Source of the DNA: Tenebrio molitor
Taxonomy: Eukaryota > Arthropoda > Insecta > Coleoptera > Tenebrionidae
DNA length: 64,000 nucleotides
Direction of reading: 5' to 3'
NCBI RefSeq assembly: GCF_963966145.1
Contig: NC_091055.1
Span: 11,222,001 to 11,286,000, forward strand
Below are positions 47,111 through 58,080 of this stretch, in pieces. Position numbers and translations under genes: made by a program. The first letter of the stretch is position 1, and every line of letters begins with the position of its first letter. Below the pieces are notes generated by a model. It made no database searches. It was given only the letters and a program-made list of their open reading frames with translations, and had not been told where the DNA came from.

Positions 47111-47379
47111 GATCTTGGGACGGATTGCTGCCCGATTAGTCACTCATGAGAACCGTAAACAAACACAGAAAACTTGATTTTTTTTTTTATTTATTCCGAG
47201 ACCAAAAAATATGGCTCTTCGGTTAGAAGCAACACGGTAGGAAGCTTCACTGTTAAAATTTTTCGTTGGAATTTTTTCTGTGGCCTTTATGTGTAATAAA
47301 GTAGACAAGAAAAAATAAAAATGTATTTTTAGAGAGATTAATTTACTGAAATCCATCGTTCTTTGAATTTTTGAATTTC

Positions 47380-49960
47380 AATTTTCAACGTTAAATATTC
47401 ATCATTTGAGAATATTCGAATTTTTTTCTCTGTTTCGAAAACCTATAGATATGTAGAAAGAACGTACATTAAAATAATATTTTTTTAGAATAGGTATTTC
47501 ATTTAAAAATGAAAATCTAAAAGAGATGAGATTTTCATTTAGATACAAAATACAAAGTTGATTCTATGTATTATTAGTAATGGGTAAGGAATACAATAAT
47601 TTCATTGACAAGTTTTAATTTTTTTTAAATTTGTAATACCTAGGTATTTGGATTTTACTTTTTCAAAAAGTGTACATAACTGATAATTGTTAATCGACAA
47701 GAAACCGTCAGTGATGTAAAAACATCTGTTTTAGTGAGCACCTGTAACATTTTCAAAACGAAGTGTTTTTTATTTCATTGTTATTTTAGAAATAATTTTT
47801 TTAGAAAATTTTATTTAAAAAAAGGAGAAGCATAAATAAGGTTTTCGTATTTTGGAAAATCATTTTTCTAGTCCAAATTCACCTGTTGCAGTATGCTTTT
47901 GGAAATATTCAAATGAAGTTTCTTAATTGAATCACTGAAAGGATACAAGTCATGTTTTCTAGCATTTTGTAATTATTACTTAAGTCTTAAGCGATTAAAG
48001 CAAACATTTTGAAATATTGCTGAAAAAGATAGTGTTTCAATATGTATTTGATTTTTGATTGAAGTTATTATACGCAAATTAAAAAAAAGCAATTTGTGTC
48101 TCAAAATTTCAGTCCACTGACTTTGTACCCTTTCTGCAATCAGCGATTCAATTAAAGTAAAAAAAATCCAAACAATTATTTATAGGAGGCCTAGTGCAAA
48201 ATGAGCTGTCGCACCGTCTTGTTAGAAGTATACAGGGTGAAATCGATATACATGAGAATATTAAAACCCCAGAATCTTCAGACAATTTGTAAAAATCACG
48301 TGCATTCAGCTTTGCGTCATACCTCCGCATTAGGGCAGAAGTGTCATGTACAGTTTAAGCACAAAAGTTGAGTACGCCACTCATATCACAAGTAAGATTA
48401 AAAAGTTGTCGAGTGCAACGCAAAAAAGGTGCAAAATGTTTTTGGTTTTCATTTATAATCATAATATTCTTACACGTTTTTGCGACTCTGTGTATTTAAA
48501 GTGTTTTTGGGCTATTTTATTCATAGTAAGGTTTTGTGACACTCTGTTTTTAAAGCGTTAAAGCCTTGTTTCGAGCTGCCAGAAGCGTCTCGTTCGGAAT
48601 GGAATTACGCTAAATGACTTTGACAAATTTTGAAAATTTAGAAGTGATGATATTTAGTATCTTTACCTCATTTAAATTTTTTTTATATGATTCACAGCTG
48701 TTCTGAAAAAGACATTTTTAGGTGAAGTTAAAAAAAAACAAAAAGACGCTAGGCGAAAATCTGACAAATCTATAGCAAAATTAGCTTTTATTTGAAATAT
48801 CCAATCATTATGTTGTTGATTAGTGATTAAGATTACAAACACAAACAAAAATTCTCTGTATTCAATTTGTTTGTTGCACTATCGCTTTTAATTTTCAACG
48901 TTCAATATTTTGAAATGTTTTCCCTTTTAAAATAATTTTTTTTAATTAAAATCCAGACAATAATTTTTAAAATGCCTAGTATGCTAGTGCAAAATGAGCT
49001 GTCGCAGCGTCTTGCTAAATGTACACAAATTTATACAGGTTGTTCCAAAATAATCGCCAAAACATGTTCCACAGCAATTTTCCATATCAACATCAACACG
49101 AAATCGTAATCAAACGGTTTTTTTATGCGTCTGTTTAAATTTTTGTCTTATAACTTGATTAAATTTTGACATTGCAAATTGTAAGGTAAAGCGATGTTGC
49201 CAAATGTAAATTAAAAAAAAAATAAATAAAACGAGCGTTTCGAAAGCCTTGTAAAAGAAGGAAAACAGTTTTTTTTTTTAATAGAATATGTCAGTTATGT
49301 CCATATGCCCATTTAAAATGGTGTGAACACGCAAATACACATAGAGTGCTTAGATATATGATTTCTTTCTTCCAGCTTTTGCAACTCTTTATCTTTTACT
49401 TTTAGAGACATACAAAAACGATTTTTTTAATGATTTATTATTCAGTATAGCATATTTTATCATGCACTGTAAAGTTTGGGCGGCAGTTTTGGAGCACCTG
49501 GATAAAATAATCATGTGCGTAAATTTGCTTTGTTACTTTTAATTTCTGTCGAAAAGTAAATCGTCATAACATTTATTCTAATGCAACAACTATTGCAAAA
49601 TTTATAAAATAAAACAATTTTTGTCAGTAATATTCTTTTACCGGTGAAAAAAGTGATGATATTTAGTATTTTCACCAAATTTTAAATTGTTTTCAACAAT
49701 TGCCTGATGTTCTGAAAATGACAAAGTTTAAGGTGAAGTTAAAAAGATTCAAAAAAAAAATACAGTTCAAGAATCACTATTAGACCACATTTTAAATATT
49801 TGTTTGTGTTTTGAAAATGTATAGATAAGTGAAGAAACAACGTATATTAAAACATTAAAATAGAAATATTAATACAGAATTTTTTCTAGAATCGAACGAT
49901 CGATAAGTATTTCACTTAAAAATGGAAAACTAAAAGAAATGAAATTTTCAACCTCTATCC
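47380..49960. repeat. block of diverged direct repeats
   Basis: Ordered blocks occur twice. GAAAACCTATAGATATGTAG and TTTCATTTAAAAATGAAAAT (47430-47525) recur at 49815-49935. GTGATGATATTTAGTAT and AGGTGAAGTTAAAAA (48640-48735) recur at 49650-49745. GTGCAAAATGAGCTGTCGCA (48193) recurs at 48988. This suggests duplicated fragments of one or two old elements. Confidence 0.55.
48233..48260. repeat. solo TACAGGGTG element end
   Basis: TACAGGGTGAAATCGATATA has the terminal motif of the TA-flanked elements, but no mirrored end was found nearby. A weaker one (ATACAGGTTGTTCC) is at 49035. Confidence 0.35.
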
Positions 49961-50132
49961 GGTTATCAAAGAATATCTTTTGATATCAAAATCATTAAAA
50001 AATGTATAAAATGATTCTAAAATATGTACAATTGTTTCTCATTGCAGTTTGGACAATCTAGAATTATTAATCACTATTAATTTTTTTTTAAGCTAAACAA
50101 AAAATCTAAAAACTCATACCTATGGGCCTTAA

Positions 50133-50367
50133 TACCGTGCCTTCAAATAAATTCGGAATTAAAGTAGGCTGTGATTTATATTTATTTTGTCTATTAACGG
50201 TTGGTAGACTTTTTGGCACCGACAGTTGTCAATAGTTCTATGTGACGATCAGAATAAACACGTGTACTCTGTGCTGTCAAATGTTACTGCTGTGCTGTCT
50301 TTAAAAATTCAACTTCATAATAAAATCACAGCCCACTCTATTTCCGAATTTATTTAAAGGCACGGTA
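50133..50367. mobile_element. 235 bp TA-flanked MITE
   Basis: TACCGTGCCTTCAAATAAAT...GGCTGTGATTT at the left and AAATCACAGCC...ATTTATTTAAAGGCACGGTA at the right. Arms of about 45 bp with few mismatches. Ends are CCGTGCC with TA. Confidence 0.92.
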
Positions 50368-50879
50368 TTTGGCAATACGATAATTGCAGAATAAGCTCTA
50401 GCATCGTTATGCTGAAATCATTTACATCAAATCATTGTGCGGTTGAATAACAGACAGAAAAAATGTGACTGCTCTCATCTCAGGAAACAGCATTTAACTA
50501 TTATGGAAAAATTTACTCTAATGAAAATCATTGAAAACGTATTCAAAAATTTTACGGTTGCAAATTGTTAACATAACTGTTTGCAAAAAAAATGTAGATT
50601 CATGGTAATTTTGTGTTGTATTTACAGCTTCACTATTACAGAGTTATTAAGGTGGGCACTCACCAGTTCACAATGTAGAATCGCACATTTCGATTTTGTT
50701 TACCCCAACAACGTGTTTTTACCATTTTAGAGTCATAAATCTTTGGAATAAATAATTAGTTCAACTATTGCAAGCGAAGGATACTTTGTATCGCACAAAG
50801 AAATCATCCTACATTTAGAAATAAATTCAAAATCATTATCAGTGCAATCAGAGTGTCATCATCCACGTTCGTCGTCAAA

Positions 50880-52560
50880 CGGAAACAATTTGTTTCGTGA
50901 TGGTACCGTCTCCTTTTTCCTTTCTGCTTCATTCTGATCGAAGACGAGGCCACAACGAAAGCGATGCTTCGAAAATTTTTTGCGCACACTGTCGTCTAGT
51001 GAGCGCTCGCCTTAATTGGTAATGAAGCCGTCCGACGCGATCGCGTAACGACTTGCGTAATTCATTTCGGGATTTTGCAGGAGCTTACCGTTTTTATTTG
51101 ATCACTCGAAATTCCTGCGCAAACATCGAGCCGGTTGTTAGCTTTTTAATCTTCAAAGGGGTGTGAACGGTGATAAATGCGAGTAGGTAAAGAGAGGAAG
51201 TACATAAAATCGTAGGTACAAATTCCAGCGGTTCTAAGGGACTGACGTTTGACCATGTCTTTATGCGACTTCCGGCCCTACGGTCGCACAATCATTTCAA
51301 TGGCCCCATTCACTGTTCGACGTTTGATTTGTGGTATCGACTGGATTTTGGAAAAATCGCCAAGACCGAAAGGGGTGGCGTTCCGATTAAAAACGCGATT
51401 CGTCGTTCGGCCGTATTTCATTGTTGACAAATTGTTAGCTTTGCAGAACATGAAATACATCCGTCTAAATAGTGGTGTTTATAACGGTTACGCCTGAATT
51501 ATCGGTCAAATACGAGACTCGTAATAGGATTAATCTCGGTGGAATGACACTGCCGGGTCGAGGGGAAGTTACCCTGTCGAGGACTCGGCGTACCTTCTCC
51601 CTTTTCAATGACTCGGTGGCACACTTAAAATGAGCATTGCAAACGGCTATTTAGTGCAGTGGACCGTAAAGCAGGTGTCCGAGAGTCACTTACGTGTTGT
51701 GCCGCTGACAAATCGCACCCTAATTGATTTTCCCCGAGGCTTATTTGCCACCGCTCATTACTTTTTAAATTGATCGTAGTCACACGGCGTCGTTCCAGAG
51801 CCGTCGAGATTTTCGAGAGATTTTTCGAAAATGCAAAGGTGCAACTTCGACAACCTCTTTGAACGAGAGCTTCGTCGCCTCTCCAGCTGTTGTCCCCTCC
51901 GGATCACCCCATGCCCCGTGAGAAATCAATTTACATTTTATTGTTATTATATTTACTGCAAACACGGCTTTTTATGTAAGCTTGCATGTGTTCATATTTC
52001 AAAATTTCTCTCTAACAGAATTATCCGACAGTAAAATTTTTATATCTGGACTTTTTGCTCTTCGCTGATCAAATTACCGTTTGATGATGTGTGAGATTTG
52101 TGCGTTAAGTCAGCGTGCAGTGGAAGTCTTGCAATTACAAATGAACGTTTCATTTGAATATAAATTGTATTCAAACGTTGCTTTCAGAGTTTGGAATTGT
52201 ATTGTGTGTAAATTGTGACTATTAATAACAGCCAGCGGAGTATCAATATGTCCAATCGAATAAGTACACATCTACATAATTCATGTATTTAAATATTGGA
52301 CTGGTCTGCTTATTACCTTATCATCGAGTCATCGCTTGTGCAATGGGACTTTGCCCATGCTGGGGTCCACATCTGCCGACTGTCAACTCCGTCAAAGCTC
52401 TCGCCCTGACTTCGATTTATTCGCATTTGACTTGCGGCATTTCGACTTTCAGTACGTCTCATCCCTGACGTGCGTTTTCTTTTTTCATTTGCGTTTCTCG
52501 TGCATCTCATAAAACCAATTCTGCACTCGGATATTTTACGACGGCAATCTCAAACCCTCC
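50880..52560. promoter_or_regulatory. GC-richer TE-poor island, candidate regulatory DNA
   Basis: A GC-richer stretch, strongest at 50880-51900, without repeats or convincing ORFs. The longest are an 82-codon plus ORF at 51249 and its antisense. Candidate enhancer, by composition only. Confidence 0.3.
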
Positions 52561-53420
52561 AAGAGGGTCACCGACGCATCAAACACATTCTCCAGCTCGG
52601 GACTAAATTCCGCACGGCCAAACACCAGAATTTAATGTTATCGTTGATTAGACACATTTTTAAATCTACCATTCCTGAATTATTTACTCATTTTCCTATT
52701 TGTAAACACCACTCAAACAAAATAAATTACACTTGAGCAAATGAAAATTATGGAGTCAAATGCGAGGTGCTTCTCTTAGGTAACGGTGCGAGGTGTGTTT
52801 TGTAAATTTTTTTACATTTATCTTGTTTTAAGAGACAATTGTTTGCTAAACTGCTAATGAGATTCTGCGGATACTTCGTACAATTTCATTTTTAAAAATT
52901 GTTATTGACGATGAAAATTAAGTACATACGTTAGTGGCGCTTGCATCATTTCTGAATATAAATGTTTTGTTGTTGGTCTGTTCTTTTAATTAAATCTGTA
53001 ACGACCTGCTACTAAGTAATAAATATTTATCTGCGGAAATATTTCATAGTAAATACATAATAATTATGGTTAAGTCACTAACAATATTTTACTGAATGTA
53101 CAACACAATGTTTTTCAAACATTTTGTACACATCTATTACGTTTTTACAATTTAATGAACCAAATATAAAATTATTTTATTGTTTTCAACTGTCATAAAT
53201 ATTCATTTTTCTCCTTTGTAAATTGCCTCTTAACTGCCCTAAAGCAAAATGAGCAGATAACGAACCGTTGCCCTAGACACGTTCAACGTCACATTTCTGA
53301 CAGGTCTTGAAAAATTTGTCAAAACTGTCAAAAGCAAATGCGAAACCATTTTTAAAAGATTTGGAAGCTTCAGGGACGTCGTTTTAAACAATAAAATTTT
53401 GTATGCAACTCGTTTCTGGG
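52561..53420. other. intronic stretch, no feature
   Basis: AT-rich, with no gene or repeat recognised. Confidence 0.4.
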
Positions 53421-53507
53421 TAAATTGGGCTTTTCTAATTGCCTTAAAATCGTCGCTACGCTCGTGTTTTAATCTTGTCCCTCGGGCAATTAGAAAAGCC
53501 CAATTTA
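53421..53507. repeat. 87 bp hairpin with perfect 23 bp arms
   Basis: Arms TAAATTGGGCTTTTCTAATT+GCC (53421-53443) and GGC+AATTAGAAAAGCCCAATTTA (53485-53507) are exact complements. The 41-base loop holds CGTCGCTACGCTCGTG, related to the CG-rich cores of the repeats at 38.1, 38.6 and 56.1 kb. Confidence 0.92.
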
Positions 53508-53628
53508 GAGCATAAATAACTATTACATAATATCCAAACACTAGGAACATAAATGAATCGTCAATTTTTTTCTTTCTACTTTACATTATTTCTTTTTTTA
53601 AAGTTTATTTTAATTTTACTGTTTTAAA

Positions 53629-53788
53629 ATATTGGTTCTCAAACTTTCTGAATTTGTAACTCATCTTCTGTACTAAATATGGCAATGATTTTTTTATTTT
53701 AAAAACACGTATTATTTATAATAAACTTCGACAAATAAAGACAAACATTTCTTCGTATCCTACAAACGTCCGGTTGAGAACCACTGGT
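53629..53788. mobile_element. hAT-like MITE
   Basis: TTGGTTCTCAAACTTTCTGA at the left and CGGTTGAGAACCACTGG at the right. The terminal CAGTGGTTCTCAACC motif is characteristic of many hAT-derived MITEs. 160 bp, non-coding. Confidence 0.65.
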
Positions 53789-53960
53789 CTAAAATTTTGA
53801 TTTTTATCCTAAATCGAATTAAAAATTGTATTTTTTCTCTTATACTCTACGTTTTGTTTACATATTTTCACACTCATTTTTGTTTCTTTATTATGGTAAC
53901 AAAAAGTATTTCATATAGAAAATTATCTGAAGAAAATGTATTTATGAAATCAATCTGCAG

Positions 53961-54054
53961 AGTAAAAACAGAAACAACGCAAAAAGTGAAGTTAGATTTA
54001 AACAGCTGATCCGTGATCTGTAATCTGTGGTGCGTTCACAATCGACTCTTCAAC
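53961..54054. mobile_element. MITE fragment, TATCGGGTGTTCAT family
   Basis: Starts in the middle of the element (AACGCAAAAAGTGAAGTTAG) and runs to TTCACAATCGACTCTTCAAC, matching 26275-26355. Both outer ends are missing. Confidence 0.75.
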
Positions 54055-54088
54055 TTTTATTATGCATATACAACGACGTGTTTCACCA

Positions 54089-54474
54089 GTCTGTTTTTTA
54101 ATCAAAGAACCACGACCTGTTGATTTAGGTGTGCAATCATAAAATTTTACTAAATTTAGGGAATTTAATGATATCTATTGGCTATACCAGCCAACGCCTG
54201 TCATTTTAAATGTCTTTGAAAGTACGCAAACTCGCATTTAAAATTTGAACATGTTATTAAAAAGGCCTCGTAAAGTGAGACATTTATTAAAACCTCAAAT
54301 TAGTTGTTATTCATTATTAACTTTATTAACATGCTGCATTACTAATATCTCTACATAATCTCAATTTTTATATGATGAGATTTTTCACCATAGGGCAAAA
54401 GTGTACAATGTTTTTTCAGCTCTATTTTCGGTGTAAATTGCGGTGTTGATGGTTCTTTGATAAAAAAAACAGAC
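54089..54474. mobile_element. ~386 bp inverted-repeat element
   Basis: Left GTCTGTTTTTTAATCAAAGA+ACCA and right TGGTTCTTTGATAAAAAAAA+CAGAC are complementary over about 25-33 bp. No ORF. Confidence 0.7.
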
Positions 54475-55345
54475 TACATATAGGTGTAATACATCATATT
54501 TTGATAAAAATTAGTTTGGACACCCCTGAATTTTTTAAAATTTCCCTCTTTTCACACATTTGTGGAAAAGCTCTCCAGCGATTGTATTTTGTGTTGAAAC
54601 ACGTTGTATACATTATGTATATAGGTATTTATAATTATATACTATACAAATTTTCTGTTTAATTTGAGGTTAGAATTATTTTTCAAAATCTCACAGGCTA
54701 AAATGAAAAAGAACTTTCTCTCAAATTTGTTAAAATGTTTGTAAATGCAAACACCCTAACGGTATAGAAAAATATGGTGACAAAAATGTAATCTGTATTT
54801 TAACTGGGATGTAAATTACAATCTCATTTTCAAGACAAACTCCTTTATCTAACGCTAAATAAAATTATGTATTGGAGAATTTTCAAAAATAAGTTTATAA
54901 AACACTTGGAACTTTCAGAAATATGAATTAATTTAGCATTTATTAAAATTTGTACAATGTAGAATGTGTAAAATTTGAATTGTTTTTTGAAAAAAAAAAA
55001 GATTAGTTGTGTTCTGCTGCCATTTTTGTAGTTCCAAATGATGGTTCTTATTGTTCCATCTTCTTCTTGATGATCTGACTTTCACAATCAAATTTTTAAA
55101 AGTAAAAAGAAGAAACATTCAGCAGTCAATTTGGCTTTGCCATTTTTATTTCGTTGATCTAATTTTAAACACTTGACAAAATTTTATTTATTTGTAGCCT
55201 GAGGCAGACTAAAACGAAAATTATATGAAAATTTTTTATTTTTATTTTATTTTCCAAGAAATACTTATGAATTTCCTAAAAGTTCTAAAGTTCTAAACGA
55301 TAACGAATCACACTTGAAATCATTTCACAGCTTGTACCACAAAAA
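54475..55345. other. intronic stretch, no feature
   Basis: AT-rich, nothing recognised. Confidence 0.4.
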
Positions 55346-55349
55346 TGAA

Positions 55350-55500
55350 TGATCAAGAGCTGCTATCAGAATCAAAAGATTTGAAAACTTACGAGTATGA
55401 ATCAACTTGGATCATCCAAGTCCTTCGACAGCTTCAGCAAAATTCAAAAATTATTTTGGTTTGAGAATGGTTCCTACGGCAATGAGTCACCGTTACTAAC
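55350..55500. repeat. dispersed repeat, copy 2 of two
   Basis: TGATCAAGAGC, ATTTGAAAACTTACG, AAATTATTTTGGTTTGAGAA and GCAATGAGTCA parallel 27606-27775. Confidence 0.5.
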
Positions 55501-56035
55501 ATTTCTAAGCCAGTAGCTTTGTCATTCGCAAATTCAAAGTTAGGAAACCAAGAAGTCGAAAAGTAATTACATATTTGAAAATCTATTAGGCATATTGGTT
55601 CTTATTCTTTTGCTAGTGAATATTTAAAACTATTTTGAAAAATTATTAAAGCTTCAGTTGTTTCAAATTTACCAATCTGAAGCGATTGGTTATTTTTTTG
55701 GACCATTTTTCTCAAGTTCAGTGTCAAAATTGGACATCCTCTTCCCTTCTTGGTCTTTATATCATTGGACTTATTCACACGTAACAATTCTAGCATGTTG
55801 TTTTCCAATTCTACCCTTACGAAGAGAAAAAATCTTCCTAAAGGCTGTATGACACGATGCTAAATTTTGTAGAAAATTTGTTATAAAATGGGAGAGACCC
55901 TCGATCAGGACTAATGAACGATCAGGATCATAATCTGTCTTTGTCATTTTTACAGAATTTTCTGTGAAATTTAGTATCGTGTCACACTAGCTTTAGTTAT
56001 AATTTTTGAATTAATTTCCTTTCTTTTACACTCAT

Positions 56036-56190
56036 AATAGTACATTATTATACGAGTTTTATAAGACCCTTGATTGTGATACGAGTTGGTTGGGGCACGA
56101 CGAGCGTAGTGAGGAGTGCTCCAACAGAACGAGTGTCACAGTGCGTCTTATAAAATGAGTGTAATATACTATTTTTTCTACTTTGGTCGC
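56036..56190. repeat. foldback hairpin-core repeat, most symmetric copy
   Basis: Outer arms ATAGTACATTATTATACGAG...TTTTATAAGAC and GTCTTATAAAATGAGTGTAA...TATACTAT enclose the core GGCACGACGAGCGTAGTGAG+GAGTGC. The core matches those at 38140 and 38612. Confidence 0.8.
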
Positions 56191-56199
56191 ATTAATTTG

Positions 56200-57146
56200 A
56201 TAAAAACTCAAACATCTAATTATGAAATAATCTAGGGACTTTTGTGTAGCATGAGTTATGGTGGCATTTCTGTGAAGTTTCACAAAATTCTCTTTATGAT
56301 ACCAAAGTGGAAAAATTATTATTGTATAACTGAAGAGATTAGATAGTTTGGGATAGCATAGCCAACAATTTTATTTTGTATAAAAAAAAAATAAATACAT
56401 TGAGACAAGACTCCAAGATTTGAATTGGGGTTGCTATTCTAGTCAGTTGAAGATACGGTTTTTTAAATTTTTTGTGTACTTGTACCTTTTCAAATCGATA
56501 TTACGCTAAAATTTGAATTTGGCTCAAAGGTGAAATAAAATACATACTTCATTGCGAGGACACGTGTTGGTAATAATTGTTTGTTTGTTGTTTTTTTTTT
56601 TGAGAATGAGAATTGTGTGGAGTCAGCGATCGTGTCGTTGGTCCTGCGGTGTTGAAAGGCGCCCAAGAAAAGTGCTAATGTTTCGAAGTCGAGGTAATTT
56701 ATTTCCTTATACATCAACGACCGGTGTTCACGTGTAGCAACAAGCGGCAACGTGTATCCCGCATTCTGCAGACCGAAAAGCTGCAGACAACTTATTTATG
56801 TCTGAATTGTTTTCAAAATGCCGACATTTTCCCACTACTGTTTGCGGAACGGGCTCATCGCCGTAGGAAATGAAAAAAGCGAATCGATTCCACGGTCACG
56901 AGCTCGACGTCGGCTCCTTGGGCCGCGGAAGACACCGTCCTGGTGTGGATTTCCTGCTTTACATACAAGAGGAAGCTCCTCGGCTCCGGTATGCCGCCCG
57001 GTCGGTCTAATTGATTTATGTGGAGGACCGTGTGATTTGTCGACGGTCTGGAAGAGCGTTTGAGGTCTCTTCGGGGCGGTTCTTTTTAATATCGCGTGTT
57101 GTGTGCGTCGGGTTGGATTGCACGTTGATGTGTTCCTTTGTTGCAG
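56200..57146. other. intron end, GC-richer from 56.6 kb
   Basis: No repeats recognised. Sequence becomes GC-rich approaching the exon at 57147; ORFs here lack domains. Confidence 0.4.
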
Positions 57147-57263
57147 TAGGACCTTTGTTCGGGGGTGGCTTCGGCGGGAGCAGCGGCGCTTATGCGTTCT
57201 CCGTGCCAGGACTCCCTCCCGCCGCCCACGCCCTCGCCAAGACCAGCTTCCTCTTCGACCACG
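57147..57263 (+). CDS. candidate exon 4 of the unidentified regulatory gene
   Basis: 117 bp between TTTGTTGCAG and an ACG|GTAATT donor. Entering in phase 1, as required by the exon ending at 25201, it reads IGPLFGGGFGGSSGAYAFSV, then PGLPPAAHALAKTSFLFDH, without a stop, and leaves in phase 1. It is therefore a symmetric exon that could be skipped without a frameshift. Gly/Ala/Pro-rich low-complexity residues and high GC fit the preceding exons. The sequence would encode 39 residues of a linker or regulatory region; the next exon lies beyond it, probably outside the window. The joining to 25201 is inferred from phase, strand and style, not proven. It could instead belong to another gene. Confidence 0.5.
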
Positions 57264-58080
57264 GTAATTATGCCATTATTACTCTCGTTGTCGTCAATCA
57301 CCCCGGATCCGCACCCCGACACGCTTTTATGTTTTTATTTTCGCGGAGACGAGATAAGAGTAAATGTCCATCTGCTCGACGTAACCCTCCGAATCACGAT
57401 CTGACAACGCTCGGAACGAGCTCACCGTCTCTTCTTTTTATGGTCAAAAATCTCCTCTTAGATCTCTGATGAAATTAAATGCCGAGTTTTAATGTTCATC
57501 GGGTGGAAAAAGTTCATATCGTCTCCCTGCCGTGTGGCGTTCGTTCTGTCGTCCGCCCAAAGAAGGGAATTTAATTAAGTAAAATTACACTGCTTGTACT
57601 TTAATTATGTTAGTATCAGACTTTTTACGGTGGCTGTCCCCTTGCCGTTTACACCATCGGCTCGAGAGCGGATCGGCTCGGCTCACCGATCAAAAGGTGT
57701 CGCTCAAAGGAAGCATCTGCGACGAGGCGGCGAAAAGTCACCCCCGCCGCCCAACTCTAAAATATCGTTTTAAACAACAATTGGAAAAACTCGACGGAGA
57801 TAACGCGGAAGGGTGAGACTCGGCGCTAATGGAATACCTGTCCTCCGGATTAACGCCCGCCGAGCCACTTGCCGTTTAAAATATGGTAATTGCCCAGACA
57901 TTGCCGCCTTAACATGCCTATTACCTCGGAAGCCCCGCGCGCTATGTCTTCACCGGGACGCTTCCGGAAACCACCATCTTGGATGCCTCCTTGGCTCCCC
58001 GACTAACCCTTTGACGCGATCCCGACTCCCATTCCACCGACAATCTTCCACTGATCATCAATTACAATTATTCTATCGCT
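57264..58080. promoter_or_regulatory. GC-rich island downstream of exon 4
   Basis: Repeat-free, CpG-containing sequence, unusually GC-rich for the window, with small ORFs on the plus strand (69 and 89 codons) that lack domains. Candidate regulatory DNA by composition only. Confidence 0.3.

Larger units (their letters stand above)
25202..57146 (+). other. ~32 kb intron of the unidentified regulatory gene
   Basis: Donor A|GTAAGT at 25202 and acceptor TTTGTTGCAG at 57146, both phase 1. The intron hosts an intact transposon-type gene (30476-34816), many small DNA elements, two or more dispersed repeat families and several GC-richer TE-poor islands. Long introns packed with regulatory DNA are common in insect developmental genes. 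The linkage of its two ends is an inference from phase, orientation and composition; no transcript is available. Confidence 0.5.
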
